Positions 16,966 to 28,500 are shown, numbered from the stretch's first letter. The stretch: 64,000 nucleotides of DNA from UBA5078 sp040384465 (GCA_040384465.1 JAZKJF010000004.1:1-64000); one strand, 5' to 3'. Numbers and translations are program-made. Notes: generated by a model not told the origin, from the sequence alone.

Positions 16966-18227
16966 CGTGTTTCCACCCACACATGGCGCAGGTAGGGCCC
17001 CTCATATTCGAGGTCGTCGGAATGACCTGAGTGCGCGGAGCGTGCAAGTGTCGGTTGCGACAGTAGAGCAGCCATCAGCAGCGCGATCTGTTGCCTGGCG
17101 ATTTGCTCGCCAAAACATTTGTGCAGGCCGGAACCAAAGTGCAGATATTTTTCCAGCGGCCGATCAATCAGAAAACGCCTCGGATCGGGAAACGCTGCAC
17201 TGTCCTGCATGGCAGCGAGCACGGCGACAATGACCGAATCACCAGCGGCCACCCGGATAATTTCCCCGGTGCGGGTCGTGATGCCGGTCTGCCGCACACA
17301 GTGTCGCGTCAGCACCGGAAACACCGGATTGAAACGCAGGGCCTCGAATGCATAGTGCAGCGCAAGGTCGAGTCGGGCGGCGTCTTTGACTCTGCCATCG
17401 CTCAATAGTTGCTGCGCTTGACGCAACACAGAGGGGCGCAGCAGCAATTCATCCACCGCCTTGCCGACCCCGGCGGCGATGTTGCCAATGCCCGCGATCA
17501 CCATCCCGGCAATCGATCTGACAATGGCTTCTTTCGGCATGCCGATGCGCACCAGATTGCTGACCACATCGCGTCCCTGCAAATCATGGCTGTCTTGAAG
17601 AATGGTGACGCGGGTTTCAATCCACGCACAGAGTTGATTGCGTGCATCGGCATAAGAGCGCAACAAAGCCTCATCCACTGTCTGCTGGGTAATGACCAGC
17701 GTCGAGAGTTGCTGCACGACGGGAATGAACCACACAGGCACTGGCTGCGTGCCCGTCTCGGCAGCGGGGCCGATGATGAAACGGCACACTGTTTCGGCGG
17801 CAATCGGCTCCGCGTATTCGCCGACCACATCCAGCGCACCATGCGCGGGTTTCACACTGCGCAGAATTTCATCACAACGCTTCTGCACATACTCGCCCAA
17901 CGCCGCGCTGAAATCGTTCTCGCGATAAAAGGCATGACAGAGCTGACGGCGTTCGTCGCGATACTGTTCCGAATCTTCCATGGTCAGGATGAAGCTGCCG
18001 GTCGGGAACCGCGCACGCACCGGCTCGGACAACTGGAAATCGCCATCGCGTTCCAGCACCGCCAGAGACTCGGCATATCCGAGCACATAGGTGGTTCCGG
18101 CAGCAGCTACCACAGAGCGTTGCGGCAAAAGAAAATACACAATTTCGCGCAAGATCGCCGGCCGCAAACGCAACCAGGCGACGGCTTTATCGACGAGAGA
18201 AAGAGGTGGCTCTTGCTGGCTTTTCAT
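16962..18227 (-). CDS. Cytochrome P450 lacking the I-helix acid-alcohol pair
   Basis: 421 residues, soluble class size. The haem-thiolate loop FGSGLHKCFGEQIA places the ligand at C371; the E-x-x-R pair is E295/R298 (FEALRFN). The I-helix reads SIAGMVIAGIGNIAAGVGK, so the usual acid-threonine pair that activates oxygen is replaced by G248-N249. P450s lacking this pair (CYP74 and the haem domains of fungal Ppo/linoleate diol synthases) tend to use hydroperoxides or isomerise them. First gene of a three-gene operon with tight ATGA coupling. No ferredoxin or reductase gene is nearby, which fits oxygen-independent chemistry but does not prove it. Confidence 0.92.
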   Translation of the reverse strand: MKSQQEPPLSLVDKAVAWLRLRPAILREIVYFLLPQRSVVAAAGTTYVLGYAESLAVLERDGDFQLSEPVRARFPTGSFILTMEDSEQYRDERRQLCHAFYRENDFSAALGEYVQKRCDEILRSVKPAHGALDVVGEYAEPIAAETVCRFIIGPAAETGTQPVPVWFIPVVQQLSTLVITQQTVDEALLRSYADARNQLCAWIETRVTILQDSHDLQGRDVVSNLVRIGMPKEAIVRSIAGMVIAGIGNIAAGVGKAVDELLLRPSVLRQAQQLLSDGRVKDAARLDLALHYAFEALRFNPVFPVLTRHCVRQTGITTRTGEIIRVAAGDSVIVAVLAAMQDSAAFPDPRRFLIDRPLEKYLHFGSGLHKCFGEQIARQQIALLMAALLSQPTLARSAHSGHSDDLEYEGPYLRHVWVETR

Positions 18228-18425
18228 CTACCCGTGTTCTCAGGAATTGATGCTCACACTGAGCGGTGCTCCAAGACTATAACAGCAGGAATATGCGCTG
18301 AGGAGTGCAAATTTACACAAGCACAACAATGTGATGACTCTGTCGGCAGGGGCTACCCACAGCGATAATTTCTGCGCTATTGTGGCCCGCATTGCAACAA
18401 ACACAACAATAACAGCGAGCACAAC

Positions 18426-19031
18426 ATGATCGTCACCAGAACCACATGGCAAGGCGAAGGACTCTACACCTGTCAGATCACGGGCCAGACCAGACATCTG
18501 CCTGAGGACATCGTCATGATTCAAGCTTTTGACGACACCGGCATTCGACAACCCTATTTCAAGATTCAGTATTTCAACGAACGGGGCGAGCCGGCATTGA
18601 AGATGGCGTTCCGCAATCGGGTCGACACCGACGTGCCTGACACCCTCCAGACAGAGTGCTTCGACATCGACTCCACCTTCGAACTCCCCAGAAATGGCGA
18701 TACTGCAGTCGGTGCATTGGACGTGGCTTACGCGAACACAGCCAAAGGCAAACTGCGCGGCTGGACACTGGTGGAGTCCCAATTGTTTCAAACCTGGCAC
18801 TACATGGGCTTCTGGGGGCACATGGTACCGAACATGTTTCCCGCGTCGCCCCCTGATTTCAGACCGCTGTTCATCAATGGGCATGGCCATTCTGCCGACG
18901 GCCGCTTTGTGCGGACGATGAGTTACAGCGCAGGCGAGGGCACGGCTGCGGAGGTCCGCTTTCTGCGCTCCTCCGTATTGAATCGGGTCAAGGTGGAAAC
19001 GTCCGCGACAGGATATGTACGGTTTCGGTGA
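18426..19031 (+). CDS. Conserved-looking hypothetical protein divergent from the P450 operon
   Basis: 201 residues, soluble, no signal peptide. Notable segments are MIVTRTTWQGEGLYTCQITG, FKIQYFNERGEPALKMAFRN, an aromatic/His-rich stretch FQTWHYMGFWGHMVPNMFP and FINGHGHSADGRFVRTMSYS. I do not recognise the family. The beta-rich pattern would suit a lipocalin-like or small-ligand-binding barrel, but this is only an impression. It starts about 200 bp from the P450 start, divergently, so the two may share control. There is no convincing ribosome site before this ATG. The opposite-strand frame over the same DNA is judged the shadow. Confidence 0.65.
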   Translation: MIVTRTTWQGEGLYTCQITGQTRHLPEDIVMIQAFDDTGIRQPYFKIQYFNERGEPALKMAFRNRVDTDVPDTLQTECFDIDSTFELPRNGDTAVGALDVAYANTAKGKLRGWTLVESQLFQTWHYMGFWGHMVPNMFPASPPDFRPLFINGHGHSADGRFVRTMSYSAGEGTAAEVRFLRSSVLNRVKVETSATGYVRFR

Positions 19032-19040
19032 AGGCGGGTT

Positions 19041-22000
19041 TTACTGCAGCGCCAGCAAGCTGCTTCTGGCGCGCAGCTCCCAACTCTTCGCCTCTTGTCC
19101 GGCCGCCAGCGCGATGGCTTTATTGAAGAAACTCAACGCCTCTTCAATTGCGGATGTATGAGGTGTGGTGGGGGTACTGGCAGCAGAAGCCTGCCGACTC
19201 TCGACAAGCGCCAGCTCTCCCTGCAGGCGATAGATCTCCGGCAGATGCCACACTTCTCCGGTCCCGGCGATGATGGCGCCAGCTCGCTCCAGACACTGCC
19301 GGGCTTCTGCAGTCTGCCCGATGGCGAGACAGGCATCACCTAATGTCATGTACCAGAATGGCATCATGTACAGATACCCCAGTTTCTGCGTTGACTCGAT
19401 GATCTTCCAACCCGACTCGAACGCAGCGGTATCCTTGTTCAAGCGTACATTCATCGCATGGTGGTAAAAACGCCCCGCCAGAATGGCCTGAGGAAAGTTG
19501 TTCTGCTCGCCGAGTTCCATCAGGCGCTTCGCGCAATCCCGCGTTTCTTCCCAATGGCGGCAGAGTGAATTGAGCAGACATCCGGCATATTGCAAGGCCA
19601 GAAAAATCGACACCACATGGCCGCTCTGCTCGGCATTCTTGAGTGTGTCTGCGGCGACGGCCAGCGCCCGTTCCGGGTATCCAAGACACCACTCGCTCTG
19701 CACCTGCCCGCACCCGACACCGACAATCTGATCGGTCCCGTACACGAACACTAGGTCCTTGTGCAGTTGTTGTTCGTACAACTCACGCGAGCGCAACAGA
19801 TGATCGATGGCCAGTCGCGGGCGCCCCAGATTGAATTCACTCCAGGCCACCGCCCGGTTGGCCACCATGGCCGACTCCGCGTGCTGCTGTTTTTCGCTGA
19901 GCGCCAGAAACTCTCTGGCCAATGCCAGCGCCACGCCATGATTGCCATCGCCCTGCTCACCAATCCAGATGTCATAGAGAAAGGGCGCGATCTCCAGCGT
20001 GAAGCCGTATTGTTTGCACAGGGCAATCGCATGCGTGGCGGTTTCCTTGACCTCCGGCGAACGATAACTCGTTGTCGCCAACAGCGTCGCCGCCAGTCCA
20101 CTGAGAACACCGACCTGTTGCCGAGCCACCGCTTCGCTCTGTGGCAGCTTGCTCAGTGCATCCAGTGCTGCACGGTAATGGAATACCGTTTCCTGCAAGG
20201 AGCCACGCTTGCTGGCCTCAGCACCAGCACGGCGACGGTAATCGGCAGCCTGTTCAAAACGCGCGGCCTGAAACAGATGATGGGCGATCACCTCCGGCTC
20301 TTGCTGCACGACAGCCGGAAAATACGTCAGCAGCGCATCGGCGACTTGTGAATGCAACGCTGTGCGGGGAATATTCAAAAGTGATTCATAGGCGATGTTC
20401 TGCAACAGCCCATGGGTAAACTGATAGAGCACTCCGATGGCGGAGTCCCGCACTCGCAAGGTGCCGCTCTCCACCAGACGAGTTAGGTCATCCTGCAAAT
20501 TCACAGTGCCATTGTTCAAGGAATATTCCAACAGCTGACGGGAGAATTCACGCCCCAGCACCGACGCTGCCAACGCTGTGCTTCGTGATTGTCCCAGCCG
20601 GTCCAACCGGGACATCAGGGAATCGCGCAAGGTGGGCGGCACGCCGAACCTGCCTGCTGTCACCAGAGCATCACTGTTGTTTTCCTGGTCGGCACCCGCT
20701 TCTGCGACTGCGCGTGTCGTCTCTTCAATGAACAGCGGCACACCGTCTGTCTTGCTGACGATCTCGGCCACCAACTCGGCAGACATATTACCTGTGGTCG
20801 AAGCATCGTTGACGAGACGACTGCTCTCTATCGAGTTCAACGCTTCGACTGCAATGCTCGCCGGTTGCGTCTGGGTCCCCGCTGGCCACACGAACTCTGG
20901 CCTAGCGCTCATCAACAGCACACAGCGCAACGGCAAGGGGGAGTCCACCAGCTGGTGGACCAGCTCCATCGTCGTGGGGTCAATCCAATGCACATCTTCA
21001 ATCACGACTAGTACTTTGCCTTGACGGCACTGCGCCTGGAGCAGGGCAATGACGGCGGCAAAAAATTTCAACTTGCGCTCTCTGGGCGCCAGCTCATCCA
21101 CAGGATTGTCCAGCATCCTGATGCCCAGCAGCGCTGCCAGGGCCCCCAGATGACCAATGTCATCAGCAAGATTTTCCTTGATCAAGGCTCGCAATTTTTC
21201 TAACTGCAACGCCTCGCTCTCCACCTCCGTCATACGGTCGACATGGATGAGACTCAATTGGCGCTGCAATTGGGAGATCACCGGATAGAGCGCAGAGTTG
21301 CGATGGAAAGGTGAACAAAAGTATTGCAGATGGATGTGCTCAACCACCGCAGGTGTGCGACTGAATTCGCGAATCAAGCGGGATTTACCGATACCGGCCT
21401 CGCCTTGCAGCACTGCCACTTGCAAGGTATCCGAATGCCTGTGCCAGATGTCCCCCAGCGCACGCATCTCCCTCGCCCTGCCACAGAAGGGCGTGAGCTG
21501 GCGATTGCGCGGCAGATAATCATGCTGCGCGGGCCCCATGGGTTTGAGTAGGCGAAATGCAGCAACATCGTTTCTGAGACCCTTGAGGCTTTGCTGCCCC
21601 ATCGCAAAAGTCTCAAAGTCGCCATCAATCAGCGTGCGGGTGAGAGGGCACACGATCACCTCGCCGGGAGCGGCCAAGCCTTGCAGACGAGCGGCCATAT
21701 TCGGGGTGACACCCACCGCGTTCTCCTGCGTGGCGCCCTGATCCACGTCGGCACCCACAATGACCAGACCGGTGGCAATGCCGATGCGCGCGCGGAGCCG
21801 TGGCTGCTCTTGTGGCTGCCCGTGTAGCAAACCATCGAGCCCTTCCAGCGCCTGCATAATCTCCAGCGCCGCGTGCGAAGCGCGCACTGCACATTTTTCC
21901 TGTGCAACGGGATAGCCGAAATACGCAATCGCGGCGTCACCCCGGTACTGGTAGATATAGCCTTCAAACTTTTCCAGTGCGACCTTGCAGATATTCCGAA

Positions 22001-22289
22001 AGCGCTGGAGGTACTCCCGATACACCTCCGGGTCCGTGCTCTCACTTAAAGGTGTCGAATCTACCAGATCACAGATGAGCACCGTGATCTGTCGTCTGCT
22101 CATGGCAGCGGCAGGAGAATCGGCGAACGCCAGCAACATGCGTTTGCGGTCACCCAGAGGAATACCCAGTTCCCTGAGATCCTCGTCGGTCAGGGTATGC
22201 AGAATGTCGATGCCGATATGCTCGGCCTCAAACACACTGCTGTAGGCCTGCAAACCGAACTTGCTGAGTCGATTCAAAATATCGGACAA
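19041..22289 (-). CDS. SAM domain / class III nucleotide cyclase / ATPase / TPR signalling protein
   Basis: About 1,082 residues from a TTG start preceded by AGGAGG 11 nt upstream; the frame stays open to 22403. Domains: SAM (about 3-57, LGIPLGDRKRML), class III adenylate/guanylate cyclase (68-215) with metal aspartates D74 (LICDLVDST) and D118 (YRGDAAIAYFGYP) and transition-state N197/R202 (TPNMAARLQ), an AAA-type ATPase with Walker A GEAGIGKSRL (296 on) and Walker B-like LVVIEDVHWID, then a long TPR-like helical C-terminus. Such proteins are thought to couple partner binding by the TPR/STAND-like part to cyclase output. It is divergent from the giant LRR gene. Confidence 0.88.
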   Translation of the reverse strand: MSDILNRLSKFGLQAYSSVFEAEHIGIDILHTLTDEDLRELGIPLGDRKRMLLAFADSPAAAMSRRQITVLICDLVDSTPLSESTDPEVYREYLQRFRNICKVALEKFEGYIYQYRGDAAIAYFGYPVAQEKCAVRASHAALEIMQALEGLDGLLHGQPQEQPRLRARIGIATGLVIVGADVDQGATQENAVGVTPNMAARLQGLAAPGEVIVCPLTRTLIDGDFETFAMGQQSLKGLRNDVAAFRLLKPMGPAQHDYLPRNRQLTPFCGRAREMRALGDIWHRHSDTLQVAVLQGEAGIGKSRLIREFSRTPAVVEHIHLQYFCSPFHRNSALYPVISQLQRQLSLIHVDRMTEVESEALQLEKLRALIKENLADDIGHLGALAALLGIRMLDNPVDELAPRERKLKFFAAVIALLQAQCRQGKVLVVIEDVHWIDPTTMELVHQLVDSPLPLRCVLLMSARPEFVWPAGTQTQPASIAVEALNSIESSRLVNDASTTGNMSAELVAEIVSKTDGVPLFIEETTRAVAEAGADQENNSDALVTAGRFGVPPTLRDSLMSRLDRLGQSRSTALAASVLGREFSRQLLEYSLNNGTVNLQDDLTRLVESGTLRVRDSAIGVLYQFTHGLLQNIAYESLLNIPRTALHSQVADALLTYFPAVVQQEPEVIAHHLFQAARFEQAADYRRRAGAEASKRGSLQETVFHYRAALDALSKLPQSEAVARQQVGVLSGLAATLLATTSYRSPEVKETATHAIALCKQYGFTLEIAPFLYDIWIGEQGDGNHGVALALAREFLALSEKQQHAESAMVANRAVAWSEFNLGRPRLAIDHLLRSRELYEQQLHKDLVFVYGTDQIVGVGCGQVQSEWCLGYPERALAVAADTLKNAEQSGHVVSIFLALQYAGCLLNSLCRHWEETRDCAKRLMELGEQNNFPQAILAGRFYHHAMNVRLNKDTAAFESGWKIIESTQKLGYLYMMPFWYMTLGDACLAIGQTAEARQCLERAGAIIAGTGEVWHLPEIYRLQGELALVESRQASAASTPTTPHTSAIEEALSFFNKAIALAAGQEAKSWELRARSSLLALQ

Positions 22290-22557
22290 CTTGACGCCTG
22301 CCTCCTGTCTTGTTTTTTTCACTGCCTGCAGTGTAGCACCTGGCTGCCCGCTCTCGACATGCTCATGCACACCTCTCCTGTCTGCCCTCGGCCCGCTGTG
22401 CATTTTTGTACACGGGCCCGGATTCCTCGAATGCTAGCCTCCGTTCCAAGCACACAGTCGCGCCCCAGGGATTGAATACCGCTGTTCAGGATTTAGGCCG
22501 GACCGGCCTTTGCGCATTTCTGTTGCACGCATCCCTCTCATCGAAAGGAAAATTGTC

Positions 22558-25500
22558 ATGAACACAAGAGCAAGCATCCTGAACCTGTCGCCCCTTCTCT
22601 TTATGGCCCTGACACTGACGAGTGTTGCTCCCCGGCACGCCGAAGCGGCAGTCGGAGATCCGGCCGCCTGCGCGGTGTTCACAACGCTGGCGGTGAATGA
22701 TGTTGTCACCGGTCAGCTGAACAATACCAACGATTGTCCGCTCGGGCCCGTCGGTCAGGTCCGGCTGACAGACCGCTACGCTCTGACATTGGCAGCCCCC
22801 ACGACAATCACACTGACCATGGATTCGGCAGACTTTCACCCCTCGACAGGCGTGCGCCTTGCCGCCGTCCCGGCGGCCGGATTCGGCCCGTTGTTGGGCT
22901 CTCGCGCCATCACTGCCACCGGCGCGGTAACGTCGCAATTCCTGCTCCCGGCCGGAAACTTTGTGCCCTTTGCCACCAGCCGTCTGACCGGCGCTGACAC
23001 CCCTCCTGCCGGGGCTTACTCGCTAACCCTGACCGCCAACCCGGAACCGCAACAGGGCTGCACACCCAACAGAGCAACCACTTTTGTGGGGATTGGCTCG
23101 TTTGCAGAGGCGTCAATCTCCACCAGCGACTGCACACTGACCAGCCGTGAAGATGTTGTCGCCGGTCCTGTCCCGCGCTATATCGATCAGTACACGCTCA
23201 ACATGTTCGCAAATCAGATCGCGCATCTGCATATAGAAACCGATTTCGACTACCGCATTGAGCACTGGATCAGCAAGAACAACACGACAGTACTGGACGG
23301 TGTGCTGCCTTTTGTCGCGGCCGATCAGGAACGCCTGTTCACACTCAGTGACAGCGTCGACGCCTCGCACACCGTGATTCTGGTTGCCATCAATCCGGGC
23401 GAGACTGGCGAATATCACGTGGGTTTCAGCGACTTCAAATACAACCAGCGCGAAGCGTTGATCAGCCTGTACAACGCCACCAACGGCGCCAATTGGACCA
23501 ACAAGACGAATTGGCTTGGTGCGGTGGGCACTGAATGCACCTGGTACGGCGTGACCTGCGAAGACGCAGAAATCATTTCCCTGGACCTCAGCAACAACGG
23601 TCTGGCAGGCACCATTCCCGAACAACTGCGTTTCCTGTCTGAGTTGGATTTCCTGGCATTGGCGGGCAACCAGTTGACTGGCAGTATTCCGGAGGAACTC
23701 GCGCAGTTGGAACTCGGCGTGCTTCTGCTGCAGAACAATCAGCTCAGCGGTGCGGTGCCTCCAGGCCTCTATGCGATGCCCTCACTGATGCAGCTGAACC
23801 TGTCGGGCAACACCGCGTTGACTGGTGTAGTGATCGGCAGCACAGCAGCCTGCAGCGTGTTCACAACGCTGACGATAGACGATGTCATCACCGGCCAGCT
23901 CAGCAACGTCAGCGACTGCCCTCTCGGCCCCGTCGGCCAGATCCGGCTGACAGACCGCTACGCGCTGACACTGGACGCGCCCGCCACCGTCACTCTGAGC
24001 ATGACTTCCACAGACTTGCAGCCTTCGACAGGCATCCGTTCCGCCACGGTCCCGGCCGGAGGATTCGGCCCCTTGCTGGGCGGCCGTGCGATTCCCTCTA
24101 CCGGCGCGGCGACCTCCCAGTTCCTGTTGCCAGCGGGAGATTTTGTGCCCTTTGCCACCAGCCGCCTCACCGGGTCTGACAATCCTCCTACCGGCGCTTA
24201 CGCACTGACTCTGACGACCAACCCTGAGCCACAACAAGGTTGCACGCCCAACAGAGCTTCCACGTTTGTCGCGTTTGGCGTTGTGGCAGATGCGTCGATT
24301 TCCAGCACCGACTGCGCACTGCTGGCCCGTGAAGACGTGGTTGCTGGCCCTACCCCGCGCTATCTCGATCAGTACACACTCAATCTGTTCGCCAACCAGA
24401 TCGGTCATCTCAAAGTAGAAACCGATTTCGATTACCGCATTGAACATTGGATCACCAAGAACAACACGATGGTGATGGATGGCGTTGTCCCCTTCGTGGA
24501 AGCAGGACAAGAACGGTTTTTCACCATCAACGACAGCGTCGATGCCGCGCACACCGTCATGCTGATTGCGATCAATCCCGGTGAGACTGGTGATTATCAG
24601 CTAAGTTTCAGCGATTACAAACAGACTCAGCGTGACACGTTGATCACGTTCTATAACGCCACTGGCGGCGCCAACTGGACCAACAAGACCAACTGGCTGG
24701 GAGCCGCAGGAACAGAGTGCGCCTGGTACGGCGTGGGCTGCGAGGACGGCATCGTGACCTCGCTGAATTTCCCGGCGAACTTCAGTGTGACACCCGCCAC
24801 CGGCAACAACCTGGTCGGCACCCTGCCTGCAGAACTGGCCATGTTGACCGAGTTGCAGACGCTGTATCTGGCAGCCAATCACCTGACTGGCACGATACCG
24901 GCCGAGCTGGGCACGTTGCGTGAACTGCACACCCTGAGTGTGCTGGGCAATCAGCTCAGTGGCACCATCCCGGTTGCACTGGGCAATCTCAAGGAACTCA
25001 CCTTCCTCAGCCTTGCGGACAATGATCTGACCGGCACTATTCCGGTTGAACTCGCGAGCCTGCCAAACCTGCAGACATTGAAGCTGTTCGGCAATCAACT
25101 GACCGGCTCCATCCCGCCCGAGCTGGCCAATCTCACACAATTGCAGGTACTGGAATTACAGAACAACCAGTTGAGTGGCACCGTCCCTCCGGCGCTGATT
25201 GCACTCAGCTCATTGACCACCTTCAATTACAACGGCAATACCATCACTCCTTTCCTCGCAGATGCCAACGAACGGACGGCGCTGATGGCATTCTTTAATG
25301 CCACGGGCGGCAACAGCTGGACCAACAAAACCGGTTGGGGCGGCTCGGTGGGCACAGAGTGTTCCTGGTACGGCATCACCTGTACCAGTGGCTATGTCAC
25401 GTCAATCGCATTTCCATCGACAATGACGGACGGCGTTCAGATCGGCAATGGCCTGGTCGGCACGTTGCCCACCGCTCTCAGCGGCCTGCCCAAACTCCGC

Positions 25501-28500
25501 ACACTGTCGCTGGTCGGCAATCAGTTGAGTGGAACGATTCCCGCAGAAGTCTGGGCCCTGACCGAGCTGCGCAACCTGTCGCTGGCGTTCAACCAGTTCT
25601 CCGGAACAGTGCCGACCGCCATTGGCAATCTCACCAAACTCACCGTGCTGGCACTCAACAACAATACCCTCACCGGTGCAATTCCAGTCGAAGTCGGTGC
25701 GCTGACTGCACTGACCTCGCTGCAACTGTATTCAAACCAGCTCAGCGGGACTATCCCAGCGCAGCTCGGGAATCTGCTGCAGATGATCAGCCTCAACTTG
25801 CGGACCAATCTGCTGACCGGTGCGATCCCGGTAGAGCTGGGCAACCTGAACAAAATGACGCTCCTGAATCTGAGCAACAATCAGTTGACCGGCACCTTGC
25901 CTCGCGAACTGGGCAACCTGACCAATTTGAGTTTCCTGTTTCTTTCCGGCAATCAATTGAGCGGGGCGCTGCCGGTGGAGCTGGGCAACCTGAGCAAACT
26001 CACGATCCTGAGTCTCTCCCAGAACGCTTTTAGTGGAACGATTCCAATGGAACTGGGGAGTCTGGGCAATCTCACCTCATTGTTCCTTGGGGACAACCAA
26101 CTGACCGGGCAGATTCCTTTCGAGCTGGGCAATCTCAGCAAGCTGTCCTCCCTGACGATGGGAGGCAATCAGCTCAGCGGCTTCATTCCTCCGCAGTTTG
26201 GCAACATCTCGACATTGACCACCCTCCTGCTGCAGGACAATCAACTCATCGGGGGCGTCCCGTCCAGCTTCGCCACCCTGCCCTTGCTGACCAACATCGA
26301 TCTTTCCGGCAACCAGCTGGATCGCGATGTGCTGATCACGCTGTACAACGCCACGGGGGGCAACAGCTGGACCCACAAAACCAACTGGCTGGGAGCGCCA
26401 GGCACAGAGTGCAACTGGTACGGTGTGGGCTGTACAGGCGACAGGGTCACCTCGCTGACCTTCGCCACAATGGCCGAAGGGGGTGGACGCGTTGGCAACA
26501 ATCTGGTCGGGCCCTTGCCACCGCAGCTCGGCCTGCTCACCGAACTGCGCGGCCTGAACATGGATGCGAATCACTTGAGTGGTGCCATCCCTGCAGAGCT
26601 TGGCAATCTGACCAAACTGACCCATCTGAGCCTAGGCAACAATGCGCTGAGCGGGCCGATTCCTGCCGAGCTGTGGAATCTCGCCGAGCTGACGAGTCTG
26701 TATCTGTACAACAATCAGCTGACAGGGTCACTTCCCTCTGCCATCAAGAACCTGACCAAACTCACCGCGCTGAGTCTGTTCAGCAATCAACTCAGTGGCG
26801 CAATACCGGCGGAGATTGGTCAGCTTGCGCAACTGCAGCGCCTGGAGCTGCATGGCAATCAGCTCACGGGCACTGTCCCGGCGACACTGGCCGACCTGAG
26901 TCAATTGCAGGTGCTGCAATTGCAGAACAATTTGCTGACCGGGCCGGTTCCCCCTGCCCTGCTCAGTCTTGGCTCATTGACGACTTTCAACTACGGCGGC
27001 AACCAACTGATTCAGCCCTTGCTGGACGCGAACGAGAGAACGGCATTGATCGCGTTCTATAACGCCACCGGCGGAGACAACTGGACAACCAAAACCAATT
27101 GGCTTGGTGCACCAGGCACCGAGTGTTCCTGGTATGGAGTGACCTGTACCAACGGTTATGTCACCACCCTCAGTGACAACAGCCCCATGGTGGATGGCGT
27201 ATTCACGGGTAACGCCCTGACAGGTTCGCTGCCTGCAGAGATCGGTTTGCTGTCACGGCTGAAGATATTCACGGTGCAGGGTAATCAGAACCTGACGGGG
27301 GAAATCCCTGCACAGATCGGCAATTTGACCAACCTCACCACGCTGTCACTGCGGGGGAATCAACTGAACGGGGCGATTCCTGCCGGGCTATGGGCGCTGA
27401 CTGCTCTCTCTCAGCTGGATCTGGCCTTCAATCAGTTGAGTGGTTCGGTCCCGGGACAAATCGGCAACCTCGTCAATCTCACGCGACTGCTCGTGAGTGG
27501 CAACCAGTTGACGGGTGTGATCCCTGTTGAGATTGGCAATCTCGTCAACCTGACTATTTTGAGCATTGGGTCGAATCAGCTCAGTGGCGCAATTCCTGTG
27601 CAGATCGGAAACCTGACCAACCTCCTCACGCTGAATTTAGGCAGCAATGAACTAAGTGGGGAAATCCCGGCAGCACTCGGCACGCTCAGCAAACTGCGCG
27701 TTCTGAACCTGTCTGACAACCAGCTGGGTGGCGCCATCCCGAGCGAACTGGCGAGCCTGGCAGCACTGACCTCTATCTTCCTGAATGACAACCAGCTCAC
27801 CGGCGCCATCCCAGCGGGTTTCGCCACACTGCCACTGCTCACCGCGAGTGATTTTGCAGGCAACCGGCTGGATCGCGATGCTCTGGAAGCGCTCTATGAT
27901 GCTGCCGGCGGCGACAGCTGGACCAACAAGAGCGGCTGGCTAGGCGCCCCAGGCACCGAATGCAGCTGGTTCGGTATCACCTGCGCGGACGGCCGGGTGG
28001 TGTCCATCAACCTGGAAGGCAATGGCCTGGTGGGTGCTATCCCCGCAGACCTGCTCTGGCTTTCTGATCTGCAGCACTTGCGGCTGGGGAACAATCAACT
28101 GTCGGGCAGTATTCCTGTCGAATTGACGCAACTGGACAAGCTGGCAACGCTGCACCTGAATCACAACGACCTGACCGGTGCCGTCCCTGATGACTTGTAT
28201 GACGCTCCCCTGCTCACGAGCCTCAACCTGTTCGGCAATACGCTGACCGGGCTGCGCATCGGCGATGCAGCCGCCTGCGAAAGCCTGACCTCGATCGCCC
28301 TGGGGGGTGTCGTCAACGGCATGCTCGACACCAACACGGATTGCTTCGCGAGTGCCACTGGACGACTGACGGATCGCTACCTGCTGTCGCTGAGCGAACA
28401 AACAGCGGTCACGGTGGCCATGGGTTCTGTCGAGTTTCAAGCGCTGACAGGAGTCGCCGCGTCAGTCGCGCCGCACCCCGTCGTCGGTGTTCGTTGGGCA

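Noticed and set aside
18240..18890. Minus-strand frame of 216 codons between the P450 and cyclase genes
   Set aside because: The overlapping plus-strand protein has a more protein-like composition, and this frame would run into the P450 promoter.
24600..28250. Regular repeats that could be mistaken for a CRISPR array or satellite DNA
   Set aside because: The period is that of leucine-rich-repeat codons (about 72 bp), the units vary at the DNA level, the frame is open throughout, and no cas genes are present.
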